Shown here piece by piece: positions 22,714-35,433 of a DNA stretch of 64,000 nucleotides; the first letter of the stretch is position 1; each line of letters starts with the position of its first letter. This DNA comes from Lycium barbarum (Eukaryota; Streptophyta; Magnoliopsida; Solanales; Solanaceae), in contig NC_083338.1 in NCBI RefSeq assembly GCF_019175385.1, positions 95,997,777-96,061,776 of the forward strand, read 5' to 3'. The position numbers were made by a program, and so were the translations under genes. Under the pieces are notes generated by a model. It did not search any database, was not told the origin of the DNA, and saw nothing but the letters and a program-made list of their open reading frames with translations.

Positions 22714-25055
22714 TGTTACACCTTGGAAAATTTCGCGTTGTTTGTATTATGAGTAAACTAACGTAAGCTCAAAATGGACATGAAGATCTTAAAAATTTAA
22801 GGGGGGTATCAAATAATTCTAAGTATGTACCTTAAGTTTTGGAGTCAAATGAATCGGCGGAAGTAAGTTCGTTGAAGGATTGGAATTTGAGTCATGTTTT
22901 GGGAAGATTTAGTAACATTTATGTTATGCATTGCTTAGTATTACCTTGAGAGGGAGTTATAGGGCTCCTTAGATGGTTAATGAAGTTTTATACAAGTTCC
23001 AAGAAGGTTCCATAAGGATTGGAGGTCAAACAAATAGAAAAGAACACATTTTTGCGAAAATCAGAGTTTGTGGACTAGTTTGCGGCCGCAAACTGAGTTT
23101 GTTGTGCAGCAAACTGGCCGCAAACTTCCCAAATTGGCTGGGCTCACTGCCCAACATCATCCCCAAGGAGAGGAGGGGAGATGCGGCTGCACACTCAATA
23201 TGCTGAGCCGCATCTCCACCGCAAATTAAAGCGGGAGGGCATTTTTAAAACCTTTTTAAGTCCCAAAAGATCCCATTTCAATATCCACCTCTCACAGTTA
23301 TTCCCCCACATTATAAGAGAGTTCTTGAAGGTTATACAACATTCCACAACTTTCCACACTATCAAAAGATAAGATCAAACACTAAAACAATAAGATAATC
23401 CATGGAAGATGATTGTTCTTGCTTCTCTTCAATTTTGTGATCAACTTGGTCTTGGAAGGAGTTGAGTAAGGTCAAGATATTCTATTATAAGGTATGTTCT
23501 CCATATTATTTACATGATTTAGTTGATTTAGAGGTTTAGTAAGTATAGGGAAGGAAAGAATCATAGTAGAGAAGTCATAAAGTGTTGAATTGAAGTTGAT
23601 GACTATGAGGTGATTTTGAAAGGAGATGTTGGATTGATTTAAGATTAATTTGAATATAATTACTTGACTATGGTATTTTTGATGTTATTATTGTTGTTTG
23701 GGAGTTGTTTTGGAATTTGGTGAAAGTCAATAAAAGAGGGAAGAGCTGCCCAAATTCCGCTAGCTCGTTAATTACACTAGTTTGAACTTAAGAGTGTTTT
23801 CAAGACTTAGCCTTAGTATGAATCCTCTTGAATGTAGATTTTCGAGCTTCGATGAAGAAATGTTAAGTAGTTAAGAAGACGTAAAGGTATGTTAAAGCTA
23901 ATCCTTTCTTTCTTAAGGCATGATCCCATTGTCGCGAACTTATACATGATATTCATAATGTCTTCCATGATGACTCCATTCCTAGAAGTACAAAAGCTTA
24001 TAGTTCTGGATGGTCTTATGATATTATTGATATTGTTCCTCGTTGTTGATATCATCTTATGATAGTTGACTCTAATGAGAAGATATAGTGATAATGATGA
24101 TTCCATAATGGTAATCGAAGGTTCACCGACTTTGTGGCACTCCGATGGAGTTCTAATGTTTCATTTGGACTGTCATTCATGCTTTATATATATGAATGTA
24201 TTTTCTCACACCAAGATGCGCTATAGTCGGCCGGGTATGACACCTATTGTTCACACCACTGCAGTTGGGTACGGATAACACCAAGACTTATTATGGCCGA
24301 GTACAGATAACATTGAGCCTTATTATGGACTGGTACGGATGACACCGAGCCTTGTTATGGTCGGGTACGGGTGACACCGAGCCTATATAGCCGGGTATGG
24401 TATCATTATATATATAGGTATGGAATGTTTTCTTTAGAGTAAAGGTTAAGTATGCATGACAGTCACCTTAAGAGGTATTATGAGGTATAAATTGATCTCT
24501 TTATCTCATGTTCTCTTTATATTCTCATTATATTGTTATTCATGCCTTACATACTCAATACATTATTCGTACTGACGTTCTTTTATTTTTGGATGCTGCG
24601 TTCATGCCCGCAGGTAGACAGGGAGACAGACCAGATCCCTAGGCTGCTTCTTCAGTGATTGTATAGGAGCGCTCCATTTGTTTCGGAGCTGCAAATTGGA
24701 TGGTACTGTTCTTTTGTGTACATATATGGGTATTGCGGGGTCCTGTCCTATCTTTATGATGTTATGCACTTCTTGTAATGGCTCGTAGAAGATGTATATA
24801 GTTAGATGTTTTAGAACCTCATCGGTACATGTTTTCTATATCATTTTGGTAGCGACTTCGGCTTGTACATATGGGCATAGATTATGGTGTTTTACACAGA
24901 CGTGCATATATCTATTGAAATGGGGTCTCTTTCAGATTATGATCTTCACGAGTTATTCTTGTGGCCCATCTAGATGTGACTATAAGATGCAGTAGAGAGG
25001 TGCTCGGTAGGTTAACTCCGGGTGCCCGTCATGGCCCTCTGGTTGGGTCATGACA
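22714..25055 (+). repeat. 5' LTR of the decayed gypsy element
   Basis: 2342 bp. It carries a 16-bp palindrome GTTTGCGGCCGCAAAC at 23078-23093, a second hairpin with GATGCGGCT/AGCCGCATC arms at about 23179-23214, a ~33-bp minisatellite with four units near 24255-24400, the CAGTAC hairpin (one mismatch) at 24555-24575, and GCGGGGTCCTGTCC at 24735-24748. Confidence 0.95.
24255..24400 (+). repeat. ~33-bp LTR minisatellite, four units
   Basis: Units of the form GGTACGGATGACACCGAGCC followed by TTGTTATGGTC. The 3' LTR has only three units at the equivalent place (about 31823-31925), which accounts for most of the 37-bp length difference between the LTRs. Confidence 0.8.
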
Positions 25056-25059
25056 AAAG

Positions 25060-25070
25060 TGGTATTAGAG
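25060..25070 (+). other. Primer-binding site (TGGTATTAGAG)
   Basis: It starts four bases after the LTR end and is an initiator tRNA-Met-type site with one C-to-T change. Confidence 0.8.
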
Positions 25071-25252
25071 TAGTTCATCCTAGGGTGTGTCTACGAGCCG
25101 TGTCTGGTGGAGTCTTGTTTATAGGTGTGAAGCGTGCCACACTTATAAATCGGAGGCTGCAGAGCGTTTAGGAATGATTGACCTTTCTTTCTCATATTTG
25201 ATCGTACGATAGAGCCATGTTGTAAGGACTCTCTATTTTCTGATAGTGTGTT

Positions 25253-26922
25253 ATGATTTCAGTGATGCTTGTGAAGAGAAAAGCTACAGCGGCCCAGAAG
25301 GGCAAATCAATGGCAGGTAGGAGGACTGAACGGGTACCGCCTACAGAGGTAGAGGATGGCGAGTCTCAGAATGAGGTTCCATCTCAGTCCTCTCACACTC
25401 CGCCCCCTCCAAAGGAGCAAATAGGAGCCTCAACTCTAGCTCTAGCACCTCCAATTCCTCCATTAGATGCCTCAGGCCAAGAGATGAGAGTGGAAATTTA
25501 GTTGTTGACCCAGTTAAAAGCCACCCAGTCCTAGCGGCAGGGTGCGGGTCATAGTGATAGGGCTGTCAGTGCCAGAGTCCATGATTTCACCAATTTGGAC
25601 CCTCCAAAATTCTTAAGGTTAAAACCAGATGAGGACCCGCAGAATTTCATAGATGAGATGTTGAGACATTATGGGTAATGCATGCTTCAGATGTTGAGTC
25701 AGTAGAGTTAGCCTATTATAGATTGAGGGATGTTGTTGTTCGTTGGTATACTATCTAGATGTCTTGTAGAGGGGTTAACGCGCCTCCACCTGTATAACAA
25801 AAGTTTGTGGATGCTTTTCTTCGACATTATTTTCTACCAGAGGTTCGACGAGCCAGAGTAGATCGGTTCCTGAACCTCAGATAGGGGAACCTGAGTGCTC
25901 GAGAGTATAACCTTCATTTTAATTCTTTGGCTAGGTATGCTCCTGCTATGGTAGCTAATATGGGAGATCGAGTTCACCATTTCGTGAATGATTTGGGGCC
26001 ACATTTGATTGATGATTGCTTGACGGCCTCACTTCAGGAAGGTATGGATATTTCTCGCATTCAGGCCTATGCCCAGGATTTGGAAGAACGACAGCAACAG
26101 CGGAGGAGTGAGGGTGATTATGATAGGGGCTATAGTAAGAGGGTCAGATACTCAGGTGTTATTAGTGAGTTCAAAGGGGGTCAAAGGCAGCAGTATTCTA
26201 GGCACTCGGGCTAATCAGCAGGTAGTGCACCTCCTCGATATGCAGGCAAGAGATTTGATCGCCCTATTTATTCCAGACCAGGCTAGAGTTCTAGAGCTTC
26301 GGGTTCTCAGTATAGGGGTGATTCAGGCCAGATGAGGCCACCTTTACCACGATGTACTCAGTGTGGTAAGATACATAGGGGACATTACCGATTAGGTTCA
26401 GATGTTTGTTATGCATGTGGTCAGCCTGGCAATATTATGCGTGACTATCCATCGAGAGGTGGTAGAGGTGTAGTCCAACCTACAGGATCAACAGCTGGTT
26501 CTTCATCATCAGTACGCCCTTTGTGGCAGAGTTCACAGACACCAGCAGGCCGTGGTAGAGGCAGAATGGGAGCATCTAGTTTAAGCAGTCCTCAGAATCG
26601 CATCTATCCACTGGCGGGGCGACATGATCTTGAGTCTTCACCTGACGTAGTTAAAGGTATATTATCAGTATCTTCTCATGATGTATATGCATTGATTGAT
26701 CCAGGTTCTACATTGTCGTATATTACTCCTTATATTGCCGGTCGGTTTGGGGTAAAACCTGAATCAATTAAACCTTTTGAAGTATCTACACCCGTTGGTG
26801 ATCCAGTAATAGCTAGACGGGTGTACAGAAATTGTGTGGTTATAGTCTGTGATCGTCATACTATGGTAGACTTAATTGAGTTATATATGGTAGACTTTGA
26901 TGTTATTATGGGTATGGATTGA
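25253..26922 (+). pseudogene. gag and protease of the decayed gypsy element
   Basis: The N-terminus (25253) reads KRKATAAQKGK, as in the young copy. The gag core between 25560 and 25930 is broken by several stops and frame changes (DPPKF...KPDEDPQNF still legible). From 25927 the core end (RYAPAMVANM...ISRIQAYAQDLE) is clean. The zinc-knuckle region follows at about 26350-26450 (CTQCGKIHRG, then CYACGQPGN), but the knuckle histidine and last cysteine have become Asn and Tyr. Protease has the DPGSTLSYI active-site motif near 26698. The frame ends at TGA 26920-26922, where the young copy has Trp. Confidence 0.85.
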
Positions 26923-28616
26923 ATGTCTTCTTGTTATGCCAATATTGATTGTAGAACGAAAATGGTTAGTTTTCAGTTTCCGGGAGATCCAATTTTAGAA
27001 TGGAAAGGTAAAATAGCGTCTCCGAGAGGTAGGTTTATTTCCTATCTCAAGGCAAGGAAGATGATTTCTAAAAGTTGTATTTATGATTTAGTCCGGGTCC
27101 AGGATACAGAAGCAAAGTTGTCGACTATTCAGTCTGTCCCAGTAGTGAATGAGTTTCCAGATGTATTCTCGGACGAGCTTCTAGGCCTTCCGCCAAAGAG
27201 AGAGATTGATTTCTCCATTGATGTGTTGCCAGACACTAAGTCAATATCTATCCCTCCTTATAGAATGACTCCTGCAGAATTGAAGGAGTTAAAGGAGCAG
27301 TTGAAGGATTTGCTCGAGAAAGGCTTTATCAGGCCTAGTTCGTCGTCATGGGGAGCACCTGTGTTGTTTGTAAGAAAGAAAGATGGTTCCTTAAGAATGT
27401 GTACCGATTACAAACAGCTGAATAAAGTGACGATAAAGAACAAATATCATTTCCAAGGATTCATAATCTATTTGATCAGTTGGAAGATGCCAAATGGTTC
27501 TCAAAGATAGACTTAAGATCCGGGTATCACCAGGTAAGAGTTAGAGAGAAGGATATTCCAACGACGACCTTCAGAACTAGATACGGTCATTTCGAATTTC
27601 GGGTAATGTCATTCGGGTTGACTAATGTGCCGGCGGTATTCATGGATTTGATGAATAATGTGTTCAGGCCTTTTCTAGATTCATTTGTGATTGTGTTTAT
27701 CGACGATATCTTGGTATATTCTCAATCTGAGGCAGAGCATGCAGATCATTTACGTGTTGTCCTTAGAGTTCTTCAGGCTTGGGAGCTTTATGCAAAATTC
27801 TTAAAATGTGAGTTCTGATTGAATTCTGTGATTTTTTTGGGGCACATTATTTCAGCTGATGGTATTCGGGTAGATAGCCAAAAGATTGAAGCTGTGAAGA
27901 CTTGGCCGAGACCTACAACACTTACTGAAGTTCGTAGTTTTCTGGGTTTGGCAGGTTATTACAGAAGATTTGTAGAAGTGTTTTCTTCTAATTCTACACC
28001 ACTGACAAAGCTGACTCAGAAATCAGCTAAATTTGAATGGACGGATGCTTATGAGCGCTGTTTTCAGGAGTTGAAGAATAAATTGACTTTAGCCCCGGTT
28101 CTAACACTTCCTGAAGGATCGGAGGGCTATGTTATTTATTGTGATGCCTTTGGTATTGGGTTAGGTTGTGTGTTGATGCAGCACGATAAAGTTATTGCCT
28201 ATGCTTCAAGGCAGTTACGGAAACACGAGAAAAACTACCCGACTCATGATCTAGAGTTGGCTACTGTGATTCATGCATTGAAGATGTGGAGGCATTATTT
28301 GTATGGTGTTCATGTCGATATTTATACATACCACAAGAGTCTTTAGTATATTTTCAAGCAGAAAGAGTTGAATTTACGGCAAAGACGATGGTTGGAGCTA
28401 TTGAAGGATTATGACGTTAGCATCCTATATCATCCAGGGAAAACGAACGTCGTAGCCGATACTCTTAGCCGTAGATCCATGGGTAGCTTATGTGATGTTC
28501 AACCAGAGAAGAGAGAGTTAGCTCGTGAGCTTCAACAAATAGCTAGGCTAGGAGTTCGATTAATGGACTTAGGCAAGATGGGAGTTACTATTCATAATTC
28601 AGCCGTTCATCATTAG
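26923..28616 (+). pseudogene. RT and RNase H of the decayed gypsy element
   Basis: RT begins with the conserved [15 protein letters not shown] region (about 27150), then [28 protein letters not shown]. The frame changes near 27450. The next segment holds [12 protein letters not shown] and the catalytic [13 protein letters not shown] (about 27685). TGA at 27816-27818 interrupts the CEFW motif. RNase H follows with [10 protein letters not shown] (about 28135, Asp retained), [13 protein letters not shown] and the [15 protein letters not shown] end. TAG at 28344-28346 replaces a Gln. These enzymes would copy element RNA into DNA; with these breaks none can be made whole from this copy. Confidence 0.9.
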
Positions 28617-28651
28617 TAGTTGAGGTGAAAGAACGCTAGTAAGAGGATCCC

Positions 28652-30062
28652 ATGCTAGTTCATTACAAAAATACATCACCTCAAAAGAAAAAGTCACCAT
28701 TTGAGATTTCTACAGACGGAGTTCTCAGATATCGAGGCAGATTATGTGTTTCTGATATTGCAGGGTTACGTCGTCAGATTTTGGGGGAAATCCATTGTTC
28801 CTATTGTTGTATTCATCCGGAAGCGACGAAGATGTATCATGATGTTAAGTTAATTTATTGGTGGGATGAAATGAAGAAAGATATAGCAGAGTTCGTGGCT
28901 CAGTGTCCTAATTGTTAACAGGTAAAGATCGAGCATCATAAGCCCGGTAGATTATTACAAGCTATTGAAATTCCGACTTGGAAATGGGAAATAATTAATA
29001 TGGATTTCATTACAGGCTTGCCTCGTTCTCAGCATAAGTATGATTCCATATGGGTAATTGTGGATAGACTTACGAAATTAGCTCATTTTCTACCAGTCAG
29101 AACTACGTACTCAGCTGAAGAATAGGCAAAGCTTTATATCAAAGAGATGGTATGACTCCATGGTGTTCCAGTATCCATTATCTCTGATAGAAGAGCACAA
29201 TTTACAACAAATTTCTGGAAGTCTTACCAAAATGGTTTGGGGACTCAGGCGAGTCTTAGTACAACATTCCATCCCCACACTGATGGACAAGCCGAGCGTA
29301 CCATTCAGACTCTCGAAGATATGCTACAGGCATGTGTGTTAGATTTCAGAGGTAGTTGGGATGATCACTTGCCACTCATTGAATTTGCACATAAAAATAG
29401 TTATCATTCTAGTATCCAGATGGCTCCCTATGAGGCTCTATATAGGCACAAGTGTAGATCACTAATTGGGTGGTTCGAAGTGGGAGAGAATAAATTAATA
29501 CAGCTGGATTTGATACAGCAAGCAGTGGAAAAGGTCATGCTTATTCGGGATCGATTATTGGCAACTCAGTGTCGTCAGAAGTCTTATGCAGATAATCGCC
29601 GACGAGACTTAGAATTCTAGGTTAATGATTGGGTATTTTTAAAGGTATCACCTATGAAGGGAGTCATGTGATTTGGAAGAAAGGGTAAGCTTAGTCCTCA
29701 GTATATTAGACCTTACAGGATTGTACGCAAAGTGGGCCAGGTTGCTTATGAGTTAGATTTACCTTCTGACTTGGAGTCAGTTCATCCGGTTTTTCATGTG
29801 TCAATGCTTCGCAAGTGCATTGGAGATCTTTCCAAAATTGTACTCGTGGATCATGTCCAGGTCACCAAGCAATTTTCTTACGAAGAAGTTCCCATTGCAA
29901 TCCTAGATAGACAAGTTCGAAGACTAAGAACTAAAGATGTAACTTCAGTTAAAGTTCTATAGAGAAACAATAATAGAGAAAAAATGACTTGGGAAGCTAA
30001 GAGACATATGAAGTCTAGGTATCCACATTTGTTTCCACTCCTAGAGGAGGTTCAGACATAGA
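28652..30062 (+). pseudogene. Integrase and chromodomain of the decayed gypsy element
   Basis: HHCC zinc domain (HPEATKMYHDVKLIYWWDEM...CPNC) up to TAA 28916-28918. The catalytic core follows with MDFITGLP, ISDRRAQFT and TDGQAERTIQ. The usual Gly after the second Asp-Arg is changed to Arg (DRRAQF). The C-terminal domain (VSPMKGVM, HPVFHVSMLRKC) leads into a chromodomain-like tail ending MTWEAKRHMKSRYPHLF. Further stops lie at 29123, 29153, 29618, 29669 and 29960. The frame differs from RT, so a frameshift lies between 28616 and 28652. Confidence 0.9.
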
Positions 30063-30234
30063 CACCATTGTCTTCAAGTGCGTAATGCTTTCTTGGTCGT
30101 GTGGGGACATTATTATTATCGTTGTTGTTGTAGCCCTGTGAGGCATTGCATACTTTGGGTTGTTGTGATAGGATGGTAGTGATATAGTTACAGGGGAAAC
30201 TCTGGCGAAATTTTTGTAGAATCCCTAAAAGTCT

Positions 30235-30270
30235 AACATTCGAGGACGAATGTTCTTAAGGGGGGAAGAA
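30235..30270 (+). other. PPT-adjacent hairpin and polypurine tract
   Basis: AACATTCG-AGGA-CGAATGTT (30235-30254), then CTT and AAGGGGGGAAGAA ending at 30270, immediately before the 3' LTR. The same arrangement occurs at 49619-49654 and, reversed, at 7453-7494. Confidence 0.85.
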
Positions 30271-32575
30271 TGTTACACCTTGGAAAATTCTGCATTGTTT
30301 GTATTATGAGTAAACTAACATAAGATCAAAGTGGACATGAAGTCCTTACAAGTTTAAGGAGGGTATAAAATAATTCTAAGTTTGTACCTTAAGTTTTTGG
30401 AGTCAAATGAATCGGTTGAAGTAAGTTCGTTGAAGGATTGGAATTTGAGTCATGTTTTGGGAAGAATTCATAACATTTACATTATACATTTCTTAGTATT
30501 ACCTTGATAGGGATTTATAGGGCTCTTTATATGGTTAATGAAGTTTTATACAAGTGACAAGAAGGTTCCATAAGGATTGGAGGTTAAACGAATCGAAAAG
30601 AACGCATTTTCGCGAAAATCGGAGTTTGTGGACCAGTTTGCGGCCGCAAACTGGGTTTGCTGTGCAGAAAACTGGCTGCAAACTTCCCAAATTGGCTGGA
30701 ATCACTTCCCAACATCCTCCCTAAGGATAGGAGGGGATATGCGGCCGCATACTCAGTATGCTGAGCCGCATCTCCACCGCAAATTAAAGCGGGGGGCATT
30801 TTTAAAACCTTTTTAAGTCCCAAGAGATCCCATTTCCATATCCACCTCCCAAATTATTCCCCCACATTATAAGAGAGTTCTTGAAGGTTCTACAACATTT
30901 CACAACTTTCCACACCATCAAAAGAGAAGATCAAACACTAAAACCTCAAGATAATCCATGAAAGATGATTGTTCTTGCTTCTCTTCAAAGTTGTGATTTA
31001 CTTAGTCTTGGAAGGAGTTCAGTAAGGAGAATATCTTCTATTATAAGGTATGTTATCCATATTATTTACATGATTGATTTGATTTAGAGGTTTAGCAAGT
31101 CTTGGAGAGGAAAGAATCATAGTAAAGAAGTCATAAAGTGTTGAATTGAAGTTGATAACTATGAGGTGATTTTGAAAGGAGATGTTGGATTGATTTAAGA
31201 TTAATTTGAATATAATTCCTTGACTATGGTATTGTTGATATTATTATTGTTGTTTGGGAGTTGTTTTGGAATTTGGTGAAAGTCGATAAAATAGGGGAAG
31301 TGCTTCCCAAATTCCGCTAGCTCGTTAATTACACTAGTTTGAACTTAAGAGTGTTTTCAAGACTTAACCTTAGTATGAATCCTCTTGAATGTAAATTTGC
31401 GAGCTTGGAAGGAGAAAAATTAAGTAGTTAAGGAGACGTAAAGGTATGCTAAGGCTAACCCTTTCTTTCTTAAGGCATGATCCCAGTGTCGCGAACTTAT
31501 ACATGATATTCATAATGTCTTCCATGATGACTCCATTCCTAGAAGTACTAAAGCTTATAGTTCTGGATGCTCTTATGATATTATTGATCTTGTTCCTCAT
31601 ATTTGATATCATCTTATGATAGTTGACCTTAATGAGAAGATATACTGATAATGATGACTCCATAATGGTAATCGGAGGTTCACCGACTTCGTGTCACTCC
31701 AATGGAGTTGTAATGTTTCCTTTGGATTCTCATTCATGCTTTATATATATAAATGTATTTTCTCACACAGAGTCGCGCTATAGTCGGCCGGGTATGACAC
31801 CTATTGTGCACACCACTGCAGTTGGGTACGGATAACACCAAACCTTATTATGGTCGGGTATGGATAACACTGAGCCTTGTTATGGTCGGGTACGGGTGAC
31901 ACCGAGCCTATATTGGCTGGGTATAGTATCATTATATATGTAGGTATGGATTGTTTTCTTTGGAGAAAGGTTAGGTATGCATGACAGTCGCCTTAAGAGG
32001 TATTATGAGGTATAAATTGATCTCTTTATCTCATGTTATCTTCATATTCTCATTATGCTGTTATTCATGCCTTACATACTCAGTACATTATTCGTACTGA
32101 CGTCTTTTTGTTTTTGGATGCTGCGTTCATGCCGGCCGATAGACAGGGAGACGAACCAGATCCCTAGGCTGCTTCTTCAGTGATTGTACAGGAGCGCTCC
32201 ATTTGTTTCGGAGCTGCAGATTGGGTGGTACTGTTCTTTTGTTTACATAAATGGGCATGGCGGGGTCAGGTCCCGTCTTTATGGTGTTATGCACTTCTTG
32301 TAGAGGCTCGTAGACAGATGTTTAGATTTTTTGTAACCTCATCGGTTCATGTTTTGTATATCATTTTAGCAGCCTTGTCGACTTGTACATATGGGCATAG
32401 GTTATGGTGTTTTACATAGACATGCATATATCAATTGAAATGGGGTCTATTTCAGATTATGGTATTCATGAGTTATTCTTGTGGCCCATCTAGATGTGAC
32501 TATGAGATGTAGTAGAGAAGTGCTCGGTAGGTTAACTCCGGGTGCCCGTCATGGCCCTCCGGTTGGGTCGTGAAA
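30271..32575 (+). repeat. 3' LTR of the decayed gypsy element
   Basis: 2305 bp. It has an intact CAGTAC hairpin at 32080-32100, a three-unit minisatellite near 31823-31925, and one palindrome arm mutated relative to the 5' LTR. The final CA is changed to AA. Confidence 0.95.
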
Positions 32576-35433
32576 ACTACTTAGTTCTGTAACCAACATA
32601 GGACCTTAGAACAAATATGCCAAACTTTGAATACTATTTCTAACCCTTTACACATGCAGGGTTCCTTCAGCTAGTTGAAAAAGACACAGAGTGAACAACC
32701 ATGGTTAAGTTAAGAGATCTCGTGCCATAAGGAGGATGAAACTGTTAACTAGTTGGCAGGTCTTATGGTAAATGCATATTAACACAGATCCAGAATGGTA
32801 TCAGATAGGCAAAGAAACATACAAACAACTTATAAATCATGTCACTTAAGTGTTTTAGAGGTCAAATAGGCAAGTTTCGGGATCAAATCCCTCTATGCAG
32901 ATCCGTACTTCATTACCATTTCTCATATATATAAGCCTATGATGCTATTAACACATGAAAAATGCCATTAAGAGTAATAGAGCATACTTACAGACTTAAA
33001 GTAGACTCAAACAAAGCAGTGATATTGAGCATCCTTTCAACAATAGAGGTATTTAACAGGTTTAAAAAGGTTATAGTCACAGCCCAACCTAAAGAACCAA
33101 CTTAATATATCATACTTAGCACCGTTTTTCATGTATATTAAGTTCTAATGTCGACAAACTCAAAATCCAAACTTAGAACACTCTTATTTGACCAACTGAT
33201 AACCCCCTTAAGCATTTTTAACACATAAGAGCATTTAACATGACTTTCAATTAAGTCTAGACTGCCTAGATGTCATTTTAAACTAACACCTGAGCATACA
33301 TAATCTTAACATAGCTAAAAACATGCTCATATATTGCCTTCCATGATTAATAGACCGACAGTGTGTCAATCATGCAAACAACGGGCAAACAAGTATAACT
33401 AATCTACTCCAAATTAATACATATATCTAACAACAAGATAAACATGCTTTACTCATTTACCAACTGACAAAACTTTAAGCCTAATCTCAAACCGAACAAG
33501 GATTTCTCTTAAAACTAAACTGAACAGGGCTAAATAATACATTATGCTTAAAAGATCGCCAAGATTAACTAGATGGTTTTCTTAACTAATTAAGGCGGAC
33601 CTACACTACAGCTAAACAGGTATTAACATGCTTTAGTAGTTAAAAGTCAGTCTAAGCTAAACATATATTAACTTAAGATAGACTAAAACTAGACAGTATC
33701 AGTACACAAATCATAATGTAAACTCATAAACCAACTAACATTTATACTAAGCATGATTAAGCTAAATCAAACACATAGAGCACAATTAAGCAATTAAAGA
33801 CCTAAACTAATACATAACTAACCAAAACAAACTAGAACAGACCACATAAACACTTAAATAATTGCTAAAAAATAACAAAAGGAAAGTAAATTACCTTTTT
33901 TGTGTGCAGCCAAATGTCGAGAATGAATTTTGAAGATCCTTTTTCTTCTCCACCTAGAGCTCAGCCACAAACACAAACAGAAAAGAAAATTTTAAAACTT
34001 AACTCTCTCAAATAGTTAAGGATTTCAGCTATTTGCTAAACCCTAAGTAATTCGAGTGTTTTTTAATATGTATGATATATTCGGTGTCTGTTAAATTGTG
34101 AATTGAAGGTTCTTTGTATAGAACCCCAAAATCTCAAAACCCTAATCGAAATTCGATGTGGGACTTGGCAAATTCTGGGAATTGTTCTTTCAAAACCACA
34201 TTCAACGACTAGGATTCAGATAGATAAACATATTAAGGGTCAGATTTGATCCAAAATTGATCAATCCATTCGGTTCTTTATGAACCAATGGGCTTTGAGT
34301 ATTCAAAATCACATACAACCAAAATAATTAAAGGTTTTCAGTCATTTGATCGTTGATTTTGCAGAAAAGTAGAAGAGAGAGGGTGGTCTTATAGTGTTTG
34401 GTCGCACCACGGTGGAGAGAAGGAGCTTTAATTCATGTTTTGCCTAAATTGACCATACAAGGCTTGTAATATAGCAAAGCGCGTGAAAACCCTTCCATTC
34501 TCGGCGTTGTGACGAGGAGATAGAGATGGAGCAGTGAGACATCATTAGGCTTTCTCAACCCTTTTGCCAAAAATGGCAAAATGAAGACTTAGGGGTCTGT
34601 TTGGTGGCTTTTAAGCCGATGGGCCGGGTCTGTCCTTAATGCACTGGGCTCAGCCAGAATTAAAAGAAAAAGAAAGGGGGGCCTTTTGTATATACACACA
34701 TATACACAATATACATGTATATATGTGTATATGGAAAGGGCACAATGTTGTTTTAATAAATGGCCAAATTTAAGAAAGTGAATTGATTTAGACCCCTCAA
34801 TTATGGCCAACACAATTAATTAACCATTTAATCAAATTAATTGACATGGATAATTATGTAAAGAAGTTAAACTCTCAATCAAGACCTCAATTGATTTTAA
34901 ATCATGAAATTGGTTATTTCAATTATAGCCATATTTGACTAAAAATTGATTATTTCAATTGTAGCCGCAATTAATCACATAATAAGCAATTTTATAAATG
35001 TAACCACAATTAAATATTTAATTAATTATGATTAATCTAAAAATTGCACAAATGCCAATTGATTACACAGAGATTAAAACATGAGAGGTAAAATAATTAT
35101 TTATTTAATTAATCAAGTTTCTTGAATTGAACGGAGTAAAATACTTGCTCATTGAATCTTCAATAATTTTCACAATTAATTGGATAATTGTTTTAAATTG
35201 TTTTCTGATTTAATTTGGCAAATGATTTGTATAAATAGTAAAAATATGTAAATTATTCTCAAATGACTTATGACACGCTTTTGAAACTATTTTGCCCAAT
35301 GAAATTGCAAAATATTATCATAATAATTTTGCGAAGTCAATTTGATTTATAAAAATATATGTTTCACTTCGTTTTAGATTCAAGAACCCTGGGTAATTAA
35401 AATAAATTACTGGAGGTCAAAAATTAGGTGTCA
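32576..35433 (-). mobile_element. Ogre/Tat-like LTR, proximal part
   Basis: Continuation of 19806-22713. The plus-strand end at 35433 (GGTCAAAAATTAGGTGTCA) is the reverse of the TGACACC start typical of this LTR type. No gene is seen. Mixed AC/AT microsatellite sequence lies at about 34690-34735. Confidence 0.5.

Larger units (their letters stand above)
22714..32575 (+). mobile_element. Decayed full-length Ty3/gypsy (Tekay-like) element
   Basis: LTRs at 22714-25055 and 30271-32575 flank a 5.2 kb gag-pol region. The target duplication ACTAC is perfect (22709-22713 and 32576-32580). The left LTR ends TGACA; the right one ends TGAAA through one substitution. The primer site is at 25060-25070 and the polypurine tract at 30258-30270. 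Domain order is gag, protease, RT, RNase H, integrase, C-terminal chromodomain-like segment, as in the element at 41.58 kb, to which its proteins are closely similar. LTRs differ at roughly 9% of positions over the first ~270 nt I aligned by eye, so this copy is far older. It lies inside the Ogre-like LTR. Confidence 0.95.
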
